Shown: piece after piece, positions 35,473 to 46,780 of the stretch | How positions within the stretch are numbered: the stretch's first letter is position 1 | How the letters are laid out: every line of letters starts with the position of its first letter | Assembly: GCA_037974665.1 (NCBI GenBank) | Contig: CM075780.1 | Location: 54,291,594-54,355,593, forward strand | From: Ehretia macrophylla | Taxonomy: Eukaryota; Streptophyta; Magnoliopsida; Boraginales; Ehretiaceae | DNA length: 64,000 bases | Direction: 5' to 3' | Position numbers and translations under genes: made by a program | The notes under the pieces: model-generated | The model's input: the letters and a program-made list of their open reading frames with translations, nothing else | The model's database searches: none | What the model was told of the DNA's origin: nothing

Positions 35473-37380
35473 CCCTATCAAATAAAAAATATGTGGATAT
35501 TGACATACACCAATATTAAGTAGAGAAAAGAAACATCAACTAATTTTCTTTATAGTTCTGAATTAGTATGACTTTTGGGAAAACTTTAAATTCAACACAA
35601 ATAAGAAAAAACAACACCAATAATTAAAAATAGTTAGACTATTATCAATGATTTTTGGAACATAATTGTTAACAACTAAAAATAAAAAAATTATTAATGT
35701 AATGTGTTAATTAAAATAGAGAGTGGTGTTCAGAGTAAATTAAATTAAGAGTAAAACTGAAATAAGAAGTTTCTAAAAATAGGATGCCACCTATTCACGA
35801 TCTGTTATAGAGAAAAACTAGGGAGACTTATCCTTATGGACCAAGTGCAAGAGCAAAAGTCAAAGTTTCATTGACCAAAACCTCTCTCACATGCTCATAA
35901 TTTAAGAAATCTCATACTACTTTTGTCTCGAGTTGGCTTTATAACAAAATATATAATTTTGATGATAAAAAATCAAGAAAAATTAATTTTATTAAGTGTG
36001 TTTGTGTTAATATGTTTATATGCTTAAATACACACTTGTTGACTTTTGTGTCTTAAATGTATATATCATTATGAGTAAATTTGTATTCGAATGTTTTGGC
36101 TTGTATGGACTATATGGTATCTATTATATTGTAAGCCAAAATGTAAGCTTGGTATTAAAAAAGGAAGAGAATCTTGCATGAAGAGAAAAATAATTTTGAG
36201 TAAAAAAAAAAGATTGAGAAGATGCAAAGTGTGTATACTAATTGAAGAATTGAAGAATGTGAATATGCATACCACAAGCTCAAAGAAGAGTTGAAGAAAC
36301 AAAGTCTTGAAGAGTTAAAGAAGTAAGAACTTTATTGAAGATCGAGACTTGAAAAGATGAAGACAAGTTGTCATAAGGATGAAGACCTGATGACATAAGA
36401 GGTAACAACTTGAATTTTGTCATTTTTTTTAGATTTTTATTTTTATGGCTTAAGCTCTTGGTAATCTTTCAAAATGAAAGTTTTGAAAGGTTATTTAGGT
36501 TAAAATATATTTTGAAGAATTGTTCTTGAAAGGTTCAAGTGTTTTATCTTGAAAAGATTGAATTTCAGAAGAAAATTTGTTTTAAATTCTTGAATTGTAA
36601 ATTGGTTTTAATCTTTTCTCAAAAGTTTAGATAATGTTTTGAGATGTTAAACATGTTGAAAACTCTTTTGCAAAAGTATTTTTGAGATATTTAAATATTT
36701 TACCTTCAAAAATTGGATTTTGGGTAAAAGTTTCACAAAAATGGAATATTCTAGAAAAGCCGGTAGAGTCACTCAACCGACTTTCCTCAGCTGACTTTCT
36801 AGATTGTGTCAGAAGAACAAAGCCAACTTGCGAGTTGTTTTTCCAACATGGTGGATTGGCAGTTCACTAATTTTGAAAAACTAGTCATTTTTTAACATTG
36901 GAAGCTTGCCTATTTATATCACATCTCACCTATTTCATCTAAGACCTCTTTCATATAATTTTTATTGATTCTAAACTTATATTGTTAATTCAATCTATCA
37001 AATTATACCAAGTTTGAGCTTATATTTGTATATCTATTGAGTATTCAAAAGATCTTTCACTTGAATATCTACTCCTTCATGAGTATAATTGTAAATTATT
37101 GTAATACACTTCAAATACTCAATCTTTGTATTGTATACACTCTCGGGTATCCAGATTAGGATTGAGAGAATCTTTGTAAAGAGAAGAGTGTAGAAAAATC
37201 TTTTGTCTACTCAAAGGGTAGATGTTGTAGGTTTGAAGTCTCACCTAGATTTGAAGATGTTTTGGTTGATGTCTTGTGGACTCAAGAGATTATTGTAGTA
37301 GGTTCTTAGCTTCACCTACATTTGAAGAAGCTTGTGTTTCTCTTGTGGAGTAAGAGAGGGTTGTAAAATTAGGTTGTGCT
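35473..37380. other. AT-rich stretch with a possible Copia LTR remnant
   Basis: From about 35,956 (TTTTGATGATAA) to 37,360 the sequence resembles plant Copia (SIRE/Maximus-type) LTRs in style: the TTTTGATGATAA start, and a stretch with repeated GTAGGTT/CTCACCTA and AGAGATTATTGTAG-like phrases at 37,220-37,330. No TG...CA ends with target duplication were found, and no long frame. The identity is a guess. Confidence 0.25.
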
Positions 37381-37384
37381 TCAT

Positions 37385-37545
37385 CAACAATAGGGACTAA
37401 ACTGAAATTTTTTGGAAAATAATAAGGACTAAATTGGCTAATTTTAAAAAATATGAATGAATTTGATTTTTTTTAGAAAATAATAAGAACTAAATTAAAA
37501 TTTTAGAAAAATAATAAAGACTATTTGTGCAATTCTGTCCCAATA
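37385..37545. repeat. Fragment of the GGGACTAAACTG repeat family
   Basis: Repeated AAGGACTAAATT / AATAAGAACTAAATT units, the same family as the arms of the element at 38,138-39,061. It is an isolated arm without a partner. Confidence 0.45.
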
Positions 37546-38137
37546 TTACTAGATCTTGGAAGATTAAAAAATTCATATGAGATCTTTTTATGTCATTTCT
37601 TAATTCATGGTAATTTTTTTTATATAAAGATCTATTTATATTAATGTAAAAGTTGCTTCAAAAGAAGGGTAAACAACAAAAAAAAGAAGCAAAGTAGTAT
37701 TTTATTTGGAAAGAAAGAAGCATGTCTAAAGCTGCCAACATAAATTCAATATAAACAATTTATGTACAAATCTTCACTATTTGACAAGCTTATATATTGC
37801 AAAATCAAATGTGAGTAATTGAAGTCAGAAGCATGTCCAAAAAGATAAAGAGAAAAGGACTTTGGGTTCCTTGAAATTTGGGTATTATGGTTCTTTAACT
37901 TCAAATTTGTTTTTAAGGGTCCTTGACAAATCAAGGACAATTTGGTCTCTCTTCAACAATTTAATAAAAATAAAGACAAAATAATTAAAAACTAACACCA
38001 TAAATTTAAAAAGTTATACACTCATCTCAACCACCCTATAATCCCAACCCTAGCTGTAATGACCCCAACCCAATCTTTCTCAAGATTAGGTCAAATTTTG
38101 CGTTTACTGTCATTGCAAGTTCATAACTTTTATTTAA

Positions 38138-39061
38138 GGGAGAATAGCATGAATAGTCCCTATTGTTTCAAAAAAAATCAGTTTAGTCCCTATTGTTTCA
38201 AAATGTTCAAAAAAGTCCCTAATATTTTCAAAAGATTCAATTTAGTCCCCATTATTTCAAAAGGTTCAAAAAGGTCCTCAATGTTTTTCAAAAGGTTCAA
38301 AAAGGTCACCAATGTTTCTCAAAAGATTCGGTTAGTCCCTATTGTTTCAAAAGGTTTATAAAGGTCTTTAATGGTTCTGAAAAGACTCAAACCGGTCCTC
38401 ACCGTCAAAATAACCATTAACTTTGATAGACTCTCTTTCATAATACAGTCTAACATGTGACATAATTTAATTGGTTCACTACTAATATGCAAAACAACGT
38501 TGTATGGGTTATTTTCTTCCTTATGCCATGCGAAAAAAAATTACAAATTATGCATAATCTTAAAAAAAATCGTAACTCCTTCAATTTTTGTCCAAATTTA
38601 ATAAAATTTGGTCCGTTAGAATGAAAATTTCAAGGAGAATTCATAATCTGTAATGGTCACGTGATTCAAACTTCAAAAAAAATATTTCTTTTACTGAAAT
38701 TTCCCTTCAAAGACTAGTCACGTGACACGCACGTGGCTACTATTCTGTCAAAGTTAATGATTGTTTTGACGGTGAGGACCAGTTTAAGTCTTTTGAAAAA
38801 TATTGAGGATCATTTTGAACCTTTTGAAAAATATTGGGGACTAAACTGAATCTTTTGAGAAACATTAGGGACCTTTTTTAAAATAATAGGGACTAAACTG
38901 AATCTTTTGGGAAACATTGGGGATCTTTTTGAACCTTTTGAAATAATGGGGACTAAACTGAATCTTTTAAAAAATATTAGGGACCTTTTTGAATATTTTA
39001 AAACAATGAGGACTAAACTAAATTTTTTGAAAACAATGGGGACTATTCATGCTATTCTCCC
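38138..39061. mobile_element. Mutator-like MITE with 9-bp target duplication
   Basis: GGGAGAATAGCATGAATAG at the left end is matched by its reverse complement at the right end, flanked by identical TTTATTTAA (38,129-38,137 and 39,062-39,070). The arms are about 290-320 bp and made of tandem units. On the right, GACTAAACTG recurs at 38,839, 38,891, 38,951 and 39,011 (steps 52, 60, 60). The centre (38,430-38,740) has no open frame. It is nested inside the solo LTR. Confidence 0.9.
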
Positions 39062-39314
39062 TTTATTTAAAATGAACAATAAATGAAGAATTATTCAATA
39101 ACAAGCCTTTACATAATAATTTAAGTACAAAAGGGTGTTCCAACACTTTAGATCTGATAACTACCCGACTATCATACAAACTAGGGTTTCAGCACAGCTA
39201 CCCTTCCACCCAAGAATAAAACAACCTCTGACAAGCAAGGAGCTTCAGGCACGTAAACATCCAACTTCAGCATATAAGGTCAATTTCCATCTCAAGCTAG
39301 GTTGCACCTGCACT

Positions 39315-39357
39315 GGGGAGGGAGGAGGGAGGAGGGGGGAAGGGGGAGGGGGGAGGA
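39315..39357 (+). repeat. G-run tract with quadruplex potential
   Basis: Seven runs of 3-6 G within 43 bases, spaced by A, GA or AA. It is inside the solo LTR at 38,055. The runs lie on the + strand, i.e. the strand opposite to the LTR's own transcript. Confidence 0.7.
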
Positions 39358-40518
39358 GAAAAGATGGTGAGCTCTTGGAAAAGCTCAGTGAGGATGAAAC
39401 AGAAGAGTTTTGAAAACATTTCTGGTCGGTCTCTTTTGCAAGTCATGATACCATTCACATACGGTAAATGATTCACATATGGTAAATGCTAAAATACTTT
39501 GACATGTGGTAACCAGTAGAGATTTCAATAACATTTGATTCATGTATTAATAACAGTAGCGTCATAAAGATAAACAGTCTTTCTTCTCCGAGGGCGATAC
39601 TGGCCCCAAGCGAGAACAAGATCTCTAAGGGCGGTAGTGGTCCCAAGCAAAAGTACCTAACTACATAGTAAAAAAATATGTTTTGATATCACCAGAGGTG
39701 GCCAGCCCCGAATCAAGATCACAACTTTTTATCTCTCCCAGGAGGATACTTCGGATTGTATCCAAAATCTACGACTCAGCATCTCCAAGGGCAGACCTGG
39801 TCCCAAGCGAGAGAAACTCTCCAAGGGCGATAGAGGTCCCAAGCGAGAAAAGGAAATAGGACCACGATAGTCACAGGAACACCGGCAAGCCCTATGCCGC
39901 CCGACGTCCGAATGCTATCGTGCTGGAAGTTGCAACCCCTAATTTCAAGAGCACAAAGATATGCACAAGTAGTCATAGAATACACAGCAGATCATATGGG
40001 AATCAATTAAAGAGATTGTCCTGGCAAGTAATAACATATGTTCCGCGGTATTTTGGCAGAGTAACGGCTATAATAAAGCAATTTTCAAGTATAAATTGGG
40101 CATTATGATGGCATGCAAATAATATATTTAACATTTCTGAAAATATTTGGACAACACATATTAGCATTTAACTGGAAAATTTTAAACATAACAGGGATAT
40201 ACTAACATGTAGATACCATAAATAAGTAAAGCAATAAAACCCTTGTAGTCAAGCATGTCTATATTTACAACTTATAAATTAATAACTAACTTGTACAATA
40301 AATGAATTAACTCAAATAAGCATGAGTTTTTCAAAAGTTTCCTTACCTCAAAATGCCAAAAATTGGAGAAGACTCAGACCGATTTTAGAACTTTCAAAAC
40401 GTTAACTAACTGAATTGATATAATTTAGTGGAATCGGGCCAGAGAAAAGTGTCTGCCAGTTTGATTTCAGGGGGTCAAGTAACTCCTTTATATAGGTTTT
40501 CAAGGCTAACGCAGGAGG

Positions 40519-40680
40519 AACACGTGTCCTGCCACGTGTCTCACATGCGAGGCACGTCCACGTATGTGTGACACATGTCCTCCTACATGTCACGCATGCA
40601 TGGCATGTCCACGCATATGTGACATGTGTCTCGCATGCGTGGCACGTCCACACATGTGTGACATATGTCCTGAGACATGT
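40519..40680 (-). repeat. Minisatellite with two G-boxes in the U3 part of the solo LTR
   Basis: Three imperfect units of about 39-51 bp around CATGCGNGGCACGTCCAC and TGTGAC. The first unit contains two perfect CACGTG G-boxes (40,521-40,526 and 40,533-40,538). The tract alternates purine and pyrimidine for much of its length. The 125-codon minus frame across it is a repeat translation. Confidence 0.7.
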
Positions 40681-41431
40681 ATCACTCTCTGAGAATGACA
40701 CCAATGTTTCATTTTTTGACCGTTTCGGGCACAGGTGTCCGGATTTTTGTATTTTCGGGCCGAGATGCAATTTTACCAAACTTCGTCATTAAGTAGTACA
40801 AGTTAAAGGAAACACAATGGCATGTGCCCCTTTTTTGCAGCGGGATTTCAATTTTTTTATAATTGGCCCCGAAGTGAAATCCTTTTTCGGGATCAAAACC
40901 CCTAACATCGGGAAAACAGCCGAAATAGCCCGAAAAGTTAAAGTAAATCACTCATACTCTTGTAAACATCTGAAAAGTTTTACTTGATCATGATATGGAG
41001 CTTTACATCCCTGTAACGACCCCAAACTTAATGTTAATTTATGTTATAAGAATACCTAATAATAGGTTATTATTAATCGTAATACCAATTGATTTTTAAA
41101 TAGTAAGATAATTAATTATAAATTAAATGCAGGTAAATAATCACAAATACACATTTTCAAAAATAACGAAAAAAATAAATATAAATAAATACTTGTAAAT
41201 TCATGATCGGACTCGAGTATTACACTAGCTCCAGTCCTAACCTAAGCTCTACCTCTACCACTACCACTACATTTATATTAACATCCCATCAACCCAACCC
41301 CAACCTAACTTTAGCACCAATACCAACTTTACCATCAAATCCTTACCACCACCACCGTATACATATTAACAGATTTGTCAACCATAACCACAACCTCAAC
41401 CCTAACCCTATCACTAACACCAAATTCTATA

Positions 41432-41463
41432 TCACCACCACCACCACCACCACCACCACCACC
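41432..41463 (+). repeat. (CAC)n microsatellite
   Basis: About ten CAC/ACC units in the left arm of the Mutator-like element. Confidence 0.9.
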
Positions 41464-42746
41464 GATATATTAAAAAACCTACCAATGCTAATCCTACCAC
41501 CAACACGAATGCAAGTACTTTGGTTCTATGAGAAAACTAAGTACTTTAGGTTTATGTGTTTAATGCAACCCAAAGTCTCTATTTCTCTTTCAAATACTTG
41601 ATCAGAGCCTTCAGTTTTGATCGTACCATATCCACTAGTCCTTGCAACATCTTTTGTTAGGATCAGTGTATGCCCTAAAGATCACTGGCATAGTGTCATT
41701 GTAATTTTTGGATATTTGTATTTGTTAATTTATATTATATTTACATTGAAAATGGAATACGATATCTAAAATCCTAGAGTTCTTAAGGATTATACAAAGC
41801 AGAAAAAAAAACTAGATATGATGAAGTTATGCATGCATGAAGAAAACAAGCCAAAAAATCGTATATAGTAAAAGAGGATGCGAGAAATAAGATCTTAAAA
41901 ATTGAAGAGATATCAAGCTCTTTCTTTCTTCTTCTTAATTTATTTCACACTTTGGGTAAACAATTGTCTTAATGAAAAAATGAAAGAGAACACAAATCTT
42001 AAGTCTAAAGAAACAAAGAAGCAAGTATTACGAGGTTCTTGATAAATTTATTTCTTGACTTCTGTGTATCCCTTATTTCATTTTTCGGCAGCCATCAAAC
42101 CAAAAGGAAAAGTAGGAGCACAATAAGTACAAATACTAGTGAGAACATTACCCCAATTATTATTGCTTTGGTATATTAAGAGGATTACTTTGCAAACATT
42201 GCAACATTAATTCACAATAACACGTCAGTGCTCTGAGAACTCATCTCATAGGTAGCACAAAATGGATTAAAAAATTTCATTGAATCGTACAAAGTTCAAA
42301 TTTTTTAAATCAAGTACCTACTGCTTCATCACTTTTAGCACGAGAAAGCACTACTCGGGATCCTAGTGAAGTTTGACATGGCTTATGCACTTGTAGTCCA
42401 CAAATATTTGAGTACTTGCATTGGTGTTGGTGGTGGGATTTGCGTCGGTGTTAAGGTTGGTGGGTTTGTTAATATGTATGTGATGGTAGTAATAGTAGTA
42501 GAGTTGGTCTCGGTGGCGGGATTAGGGTTAGTGGCTTTGTTAATATGTATGTCGTGGTGGTACTAGTGAAGTTTGTGATAATAGTGGGGTTGGAGTTAGG
42601 ATTGATGGGGTTCTTGAAGCAAGTTTATACAGGGTTAGTTTTTAACTATTCTTTCTCTTTTTAGCGTAAGTGTGTAATTTATTGAACTTATGGGGTTAGT
42701 TGTTAATTATATTATTTCTCTCTTTATCCAATTATTTCAGAGGGAC

Positions 42747-43193
42747 CACTGGCGGAGCTATATTGGGGCCAGTGGGGGCTGCAGCCCCCACTGACTCATA
42801 AAAATTGTTAAAATTTTAATGTATTTTTTAAAAAAAAATTAGATATTTATGTATTTTTAGTTAAAAAAAATTAATTAGCCCCCACTGAAAAATAAAAGTA
42901 CTAGTATAGTTCAAAAATTATGAATTTTAGCCCCCACTGACCCATAAAAACGTTAAAATTTTTATGTATTTTTCGAAAAAAAAATTAGATATCTATGTAT
43001 TTTTAGTTAAAAAAAATTAATTAGCCCCCAATGAAAAATAAAAGTACTCGTACAATTCAAAAAATATGGATTTTAGTCCCCACTGGGCCATAAAAACGTT
43101 AAAATTCTATGTATTTTTTGAAAAAAATATTGGTATAGTTTAAAAATTATAAATTTTAACTCCCACTGACAAAAATTCCTGAATCCGCCCCTG
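42747..43193. mobile_element. hAT-like non-autonomous element with internal tandem repeat
   Basis: Ends CACTGGCGGA and, reverse-complemented, CAGGGGCGGA. The flanks are a perfect 8-bp duplication AGAGGGAC (42,739-42,746 and 43,194-43,201), as hAT elements make. Inside, a 146-bp unit that includes CCCCCACTGAC repeats about 2.6 times (starts 42,785, 42,931, 43,077 and a cut one near 43,160). No coding frame. Confidence 0.8.
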
Positions 43194-43303
43194 AGAGGGA
43201 CCAATTTGTCCTAATGTTGGAGACCCCTTAGAGAGTTGAGGGATCTAGTTGGGATAATGTCCCGAAACTTATGGACCCCAAGGTCTTTCGTCCGAAAGAT
43301 AAG

Positions 43304-45620
43304 TGACGCCCAATACTGTGACCCTACGTATTACAACGCCAAGAAAATGCAGCATATTAACTTTGAAGCTTTCTGGAATCTGGAATAAAGGCATGTGTGT
43401 TGTTTCCTTAATTTGCAAGTTAAATAGCTGCCAAGCACAACAATTTCCCTTTAATGTAAGCTAGATCACTTTCCATCGCTCCATTTCTAGTATATTGGCG
43501 AAGGTTAAGACTTTAAAGCTAATTCACCGATGGAATGGAAAATGGCTTTGGTTCATAGCATCCCTTTCTGTGAACAATCGTGTTAGATTAACTATCAATA
43601 TGATAGAGACAAGTGAGGAGACAGAAACATCCCATGTTTTGGTGGAGCCAGGGGTTAACTTGCCTATTTGTCACGGGCCGGGCGCACCTAACATAACACG
43701 TATAAGCACATTTCATATGACTAAAAACCTTCCAATTAAGCGTCAGTTTGTAAGATTATGGTATCATCTAAATTAACATTTCAAGATTACTTTTTGGCTT
43801 CTCCTATCATTACGCAAACACTCCGTGTACAAATGTCGTTTTCATAACTAGGGTTGTAAAATTCCCCACCTTCTTTTAGCCGTAAAATCTTACCATAAGC
43901 AAGCTGGAATGCCAAGTTTTTCCAAAAGCTGGCAAGAATATTTGCATTCCAACCTAATTTTCAACCGGCAAGGTTGTCAAACTCCTGCGCCGAAATTTTC
44001 TTTACCTTTGGAAATTTTCACATCAGCAGCAAAGCATAGTTGGCTAAATTTTCAACCGCATTGAATACTGCTCAATTAAACTTTCAAATCAGTACACCCC
44101 AGAAGAAAGTTGTAACGCATACTCGTCATAATAGATACGCTTTATTGTTTTCAGAAGAAAAAGGGAAAAAGGATACACTTGATTGTGAAAATTTAATTGT
44201 AAAAAATAATGAGAGATACTACCACAATTTTTATCTGTTATAATATTTAAAACGGTTGCAAAAAGATTAAAAATCATTGCAAATGGATTTAACAGTTGCA
44301 TATGATATAATTGCAAATTTTTTATTGCAGCAGTTTAGAAAAAAGTTGCAACTATACTATAATTTTAAAATTGTTTTGAAAAAGTAATCTTAGAGCAATT
44401 ATTAACAAAATATGATAAGAAAATTTTAACTGTTGCTACTAAAATATCGTTGCAAAAAGGTTTAGCTTATGCAACGGTTATAAGACACCAAGTGTAATGA
44501 TGTTTTTTATTTTTTAATTAAATTGTTATAAAAAAGCTAAAATATATTATAATGAGATTCAAGAATTGAAAGCATACAGAGAAAATAAGTGCCAACTCCC
44601 ATGATCTGACAAAAAAAAATTGCTTGCCAGCAAGAAAATTTGTCAATAAAACACATGGGTTTTACTCTAAATTAAATAGTATTACATAAAAGTAATTTAA
44701 TATTTTATATATTCATCGAGAGATCATAATCTATCTGTTCATGAGAATTGAATTTTTCAACATTTGTCATTATCGCCATTTTCAAAATGAGCTCATCGAA
44801 ACTTTATATGAACAATAAGAAAATCACAAACTTTGACGTAGGCTCCTTAGACTCCATTATCCTAAGTTCAAATTTAAAAACAAAGGTTGCCACATACTAG
44901 AAGCGAACAAAGTCGACTCATTTGGAATTCTAAATCTCTGCAGGTACAATTTACCATCACGAGGAATAAAGTGAAAGCGTTCAACTTTCCACTATAATTT
45001 GGACTCACTCCGCGATGCTTCTACATATATGCTAGTGGTGTGCCACAATTTTATAACGTTATTATGTTATAAAGGAGGTTATAGGGACAAAGTAATTATA
45101 TAATTATGAGGAAATAATTTGTATCATATTACTGAGAATAAAAATTAAATAACTATATCATCAACATATATATGCGGATCCAATTCATGTCCGATGGGAA
45201 ATGCAACCCACAAGCCCAAAATTTTTTAAATGTCTATATATGTTTTTTCATTGTCCATATATTTAAATATCTATGTATTTTTAGTCTATAAATTAATTAG
45301 TCCCACTAGAAAAAATATATATTAATAAGATTGTGAATTATGCATTATAGCCCACCACCATTTGATAAGATTGTGAAAAGATACATATAAGTTCATCACT
45401 ATTAATCTCCAATTAACCAGGCGTGATGAGGGGAATCTAAATCCATCTATCTTGTCTAAACAACACATTGCCCACCAAGAAAGAGAAACAAAAAAAATTC
45501 TCTTACCAAACAACGATTTTAAAATGTATTGAGTTTAATAAGTGTGGTAGATTTGGCCAGTTTTAGGATTAGCTGGTTCAGAATTTCATACGGCATCATA
45601 ATTGCTAACTTGCCAAGACT
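43304..45620. other. Non-genic stretch; cluster of TTGCAA motifs
   Basis: No supported gene. The 93-codon frame at 43,495-43,776 has no recognisable motif. Between 44,105 and 44,475 about ten GTTGCAA-like motifs in both directions (for example 44,253, 44,274, 44,345, 44,449, 44,468) suggest the sub-terminal repeats of a DNA transposon, but no termini were found. 45,200-45,310 carries fragments related to the hAT repeat at 42,747 (TATGTATTTTTAGT, TTAATTAGTCCCACTA). Confidence 0.35.
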
Positions 45621-45625
45621 TTATA

Positions 45626-46529
45626 GGAGTATTTGGTTCAAGGATTGGTTTTTCATTTCAAGAATATTATTCTTGGGAATGACTTTCTCAGTAATATTAT
45701 TCCCGAGAATGTTATTAAAATAGTTTGATATGAAAATATTTTTATTAAATTCCTAAGAATGTTATTTTGTTATATTTGGTTTAGACTAAATATTCTTAGG
45801 AATTTCGAGTAATTTTTCGACAATGCTCCTAACCCAGAAAAATAAAAATTTCATACAATATGTATAAATAACGCTACATTTTGTATACTTTTACTAATAT
45901 ACGAGCAAAATTTAGGAACTTAAATTTCTTATTTTAAAAGATTTTAAAATTGTTTTATTATTTTTATTTTTATTTTTAAATTTGAAATTTAATTTAAAAT
46001 TTTAAAATTTAGAATTTAGTAATAAAAATTTATTTTAAATATAAATTTAGATTATAAAATTATAGTTTAACTTAAAAATTAATAATTTTTATTATTTTCT
46101 TTTTTTTTTTTTTTTTTTTCATTATTATTTTTTCTTTTATAAATATTTTTAAATTTGATTCTTATTTTATTTTTATTTTTTATTTTTTATTTTTTATTTT
46201 ATTTTATTTTTCTTTTTTTTATTTTTTCTTTTTTTTTCTTTTTTTTATTTTATTTTCATTTTTTATTTTTATCTTATTTTTTTTTTTTGGAATTATTATT
46301 ATTTATTTATTTTAATTTTACATTTTTAAGATGGGTATTTATATCTTTTATTTTTTAAAAACATTCTCACAACTTGAGAATATGAGATTCCCACCCCCTC
46401 ACATGGGAATAGAAATAAACTAAATAATGGGAATATTGCATTCTCAGAAATATTTTTTTATTTCACGAACCAAAAATCAAAATATCACATTCTCAAGAAT
46501 CTTATAACATTTTGTGAACTAAACACTCC
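45626..46529. mobile_element. Inverted-repeat element with T-rich centre, probably a MITE
   Basis: The left end GGAGTATTTGGTTCA and the reverse-complemented right end GGAGTGTTTAGTTCA match over 13 of 15 bases, and the arms share TTCTTGGGAATG/TTCTTGAGAATG blocks. 46,080-46,320 is almost pure T with scattered A and C. The GTTTGGTTC-type end is common in Tourist/PIF-like or hAT-like MITEs, but I could not fix a target duplication, so the superfamily is open. Confidence 0.6.
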
Positions 46530-46590
46530 GAATAATTATGAGCAAGGATCTTCTCTTAATTTATGGATCCAACCTATATGATCAATTGCT

Positions 46591-46780
46591 CATATTATTT
46601 TAGTAAATTATATTAATCATTTAATCTGATTCATAAAATTATAACGGACGAGCAAATTCATACTTGTTTATCATAGCCCCCATATTATTTTAGTAAATTA
46701 TATTAATCATTTATAATCATTTAATCTGATTCATAAAATTATAACGGACGAGCAAATTCATACTTGTTTATCATAGCCCC
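46591..46780. repeat. Tandem duplication, 90-bp unit
   Basis: Copy 1 is 46,591-46,680 and copy 2 is 46,681-46,780. The copies are nearly identical, except for 10 extra bases (a second ATCATTT stretch) in copy 2. It is recent, as few other differences are visible. Confidence 0.9.

Larger units (their letters stand above)
38055..41224 (-). repeat. Solo Tekay-type LTR inside the Mutator-like arm
   Basis: TGTAATGACCCC...GAGTATTACA with a perfect 5-bp duplication CTAGC (38,050-38,054 and 41,225-41,229). Without the nested MITE it is about 2.24 kb. Landmarks: stem GGATAC/GTATCC at 39,744-39,763, GTTGCAAC at 39,929-39,936, a G-run tract at 39,315-39,357, and a G-box-bearing minisatellite at 40,519-40,680. 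A second TGTAACGACCCC at 41,013 lies 212 bp from the right end, so an LTR-end duplication or chimera is possible. Confidence 0.85.
37850..43294. mobile_element. Mutator-like non-autonomous element with long inverted arms, host of nested insertions
   Basis: The left arm (37,850-38,054, continuing 41,230-about 41,520) matches the reverse complement of the right arm (about 42,365-42,738, continuing 43,202-43,294). Shared phrases include AACTAACMCCATAA, CATATTAACA and AATGCAAGTACT. The flanks are AAAGATAAA (37,841-37,849) and AAAGATAAG (43,295-43,303), a 9-bp duplication with one mismatch, as Mutator-like elements make. Without its two insertions it is about 1.8 kb with arms near 490 bp. The inner 41,540-42,360 has no transposase. 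The 132-codon frame at 41,203 is low-complexity arm sequence. Confidence 0.7.

Noticed and set aside
40402-40779. 125-codon Cys/Thr-rich minus frame with repeats
   Set aside because: Direct translation of the minisatellite at 40,519-40,680.
41013-41224. A separate 212-bp LTR (TGTAACGACC...GTATTACA)
   Set aside because: The perfect CTAGC duplication brackets 38,055-41,224 as one unit; no duplication fits the short piece alone. A chimera or end duplication inside one LTR is simpler.
41203-41601. 132-codon Thr/Pro/Asn-rich frame
   Set aside because: It starts in a solo LTR and runs into the low-complexity arm and (CAC)n tract of a Mutator-like element.
43495-43776. 93-codon frame as a small gene
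   Set aside because: No recognisable motif, no clear promoter or splice signals; length is within chance for this window.
46155-46358. 67-codon Phe-rich frame
   Set aside because: Translation of a poly-T tract.
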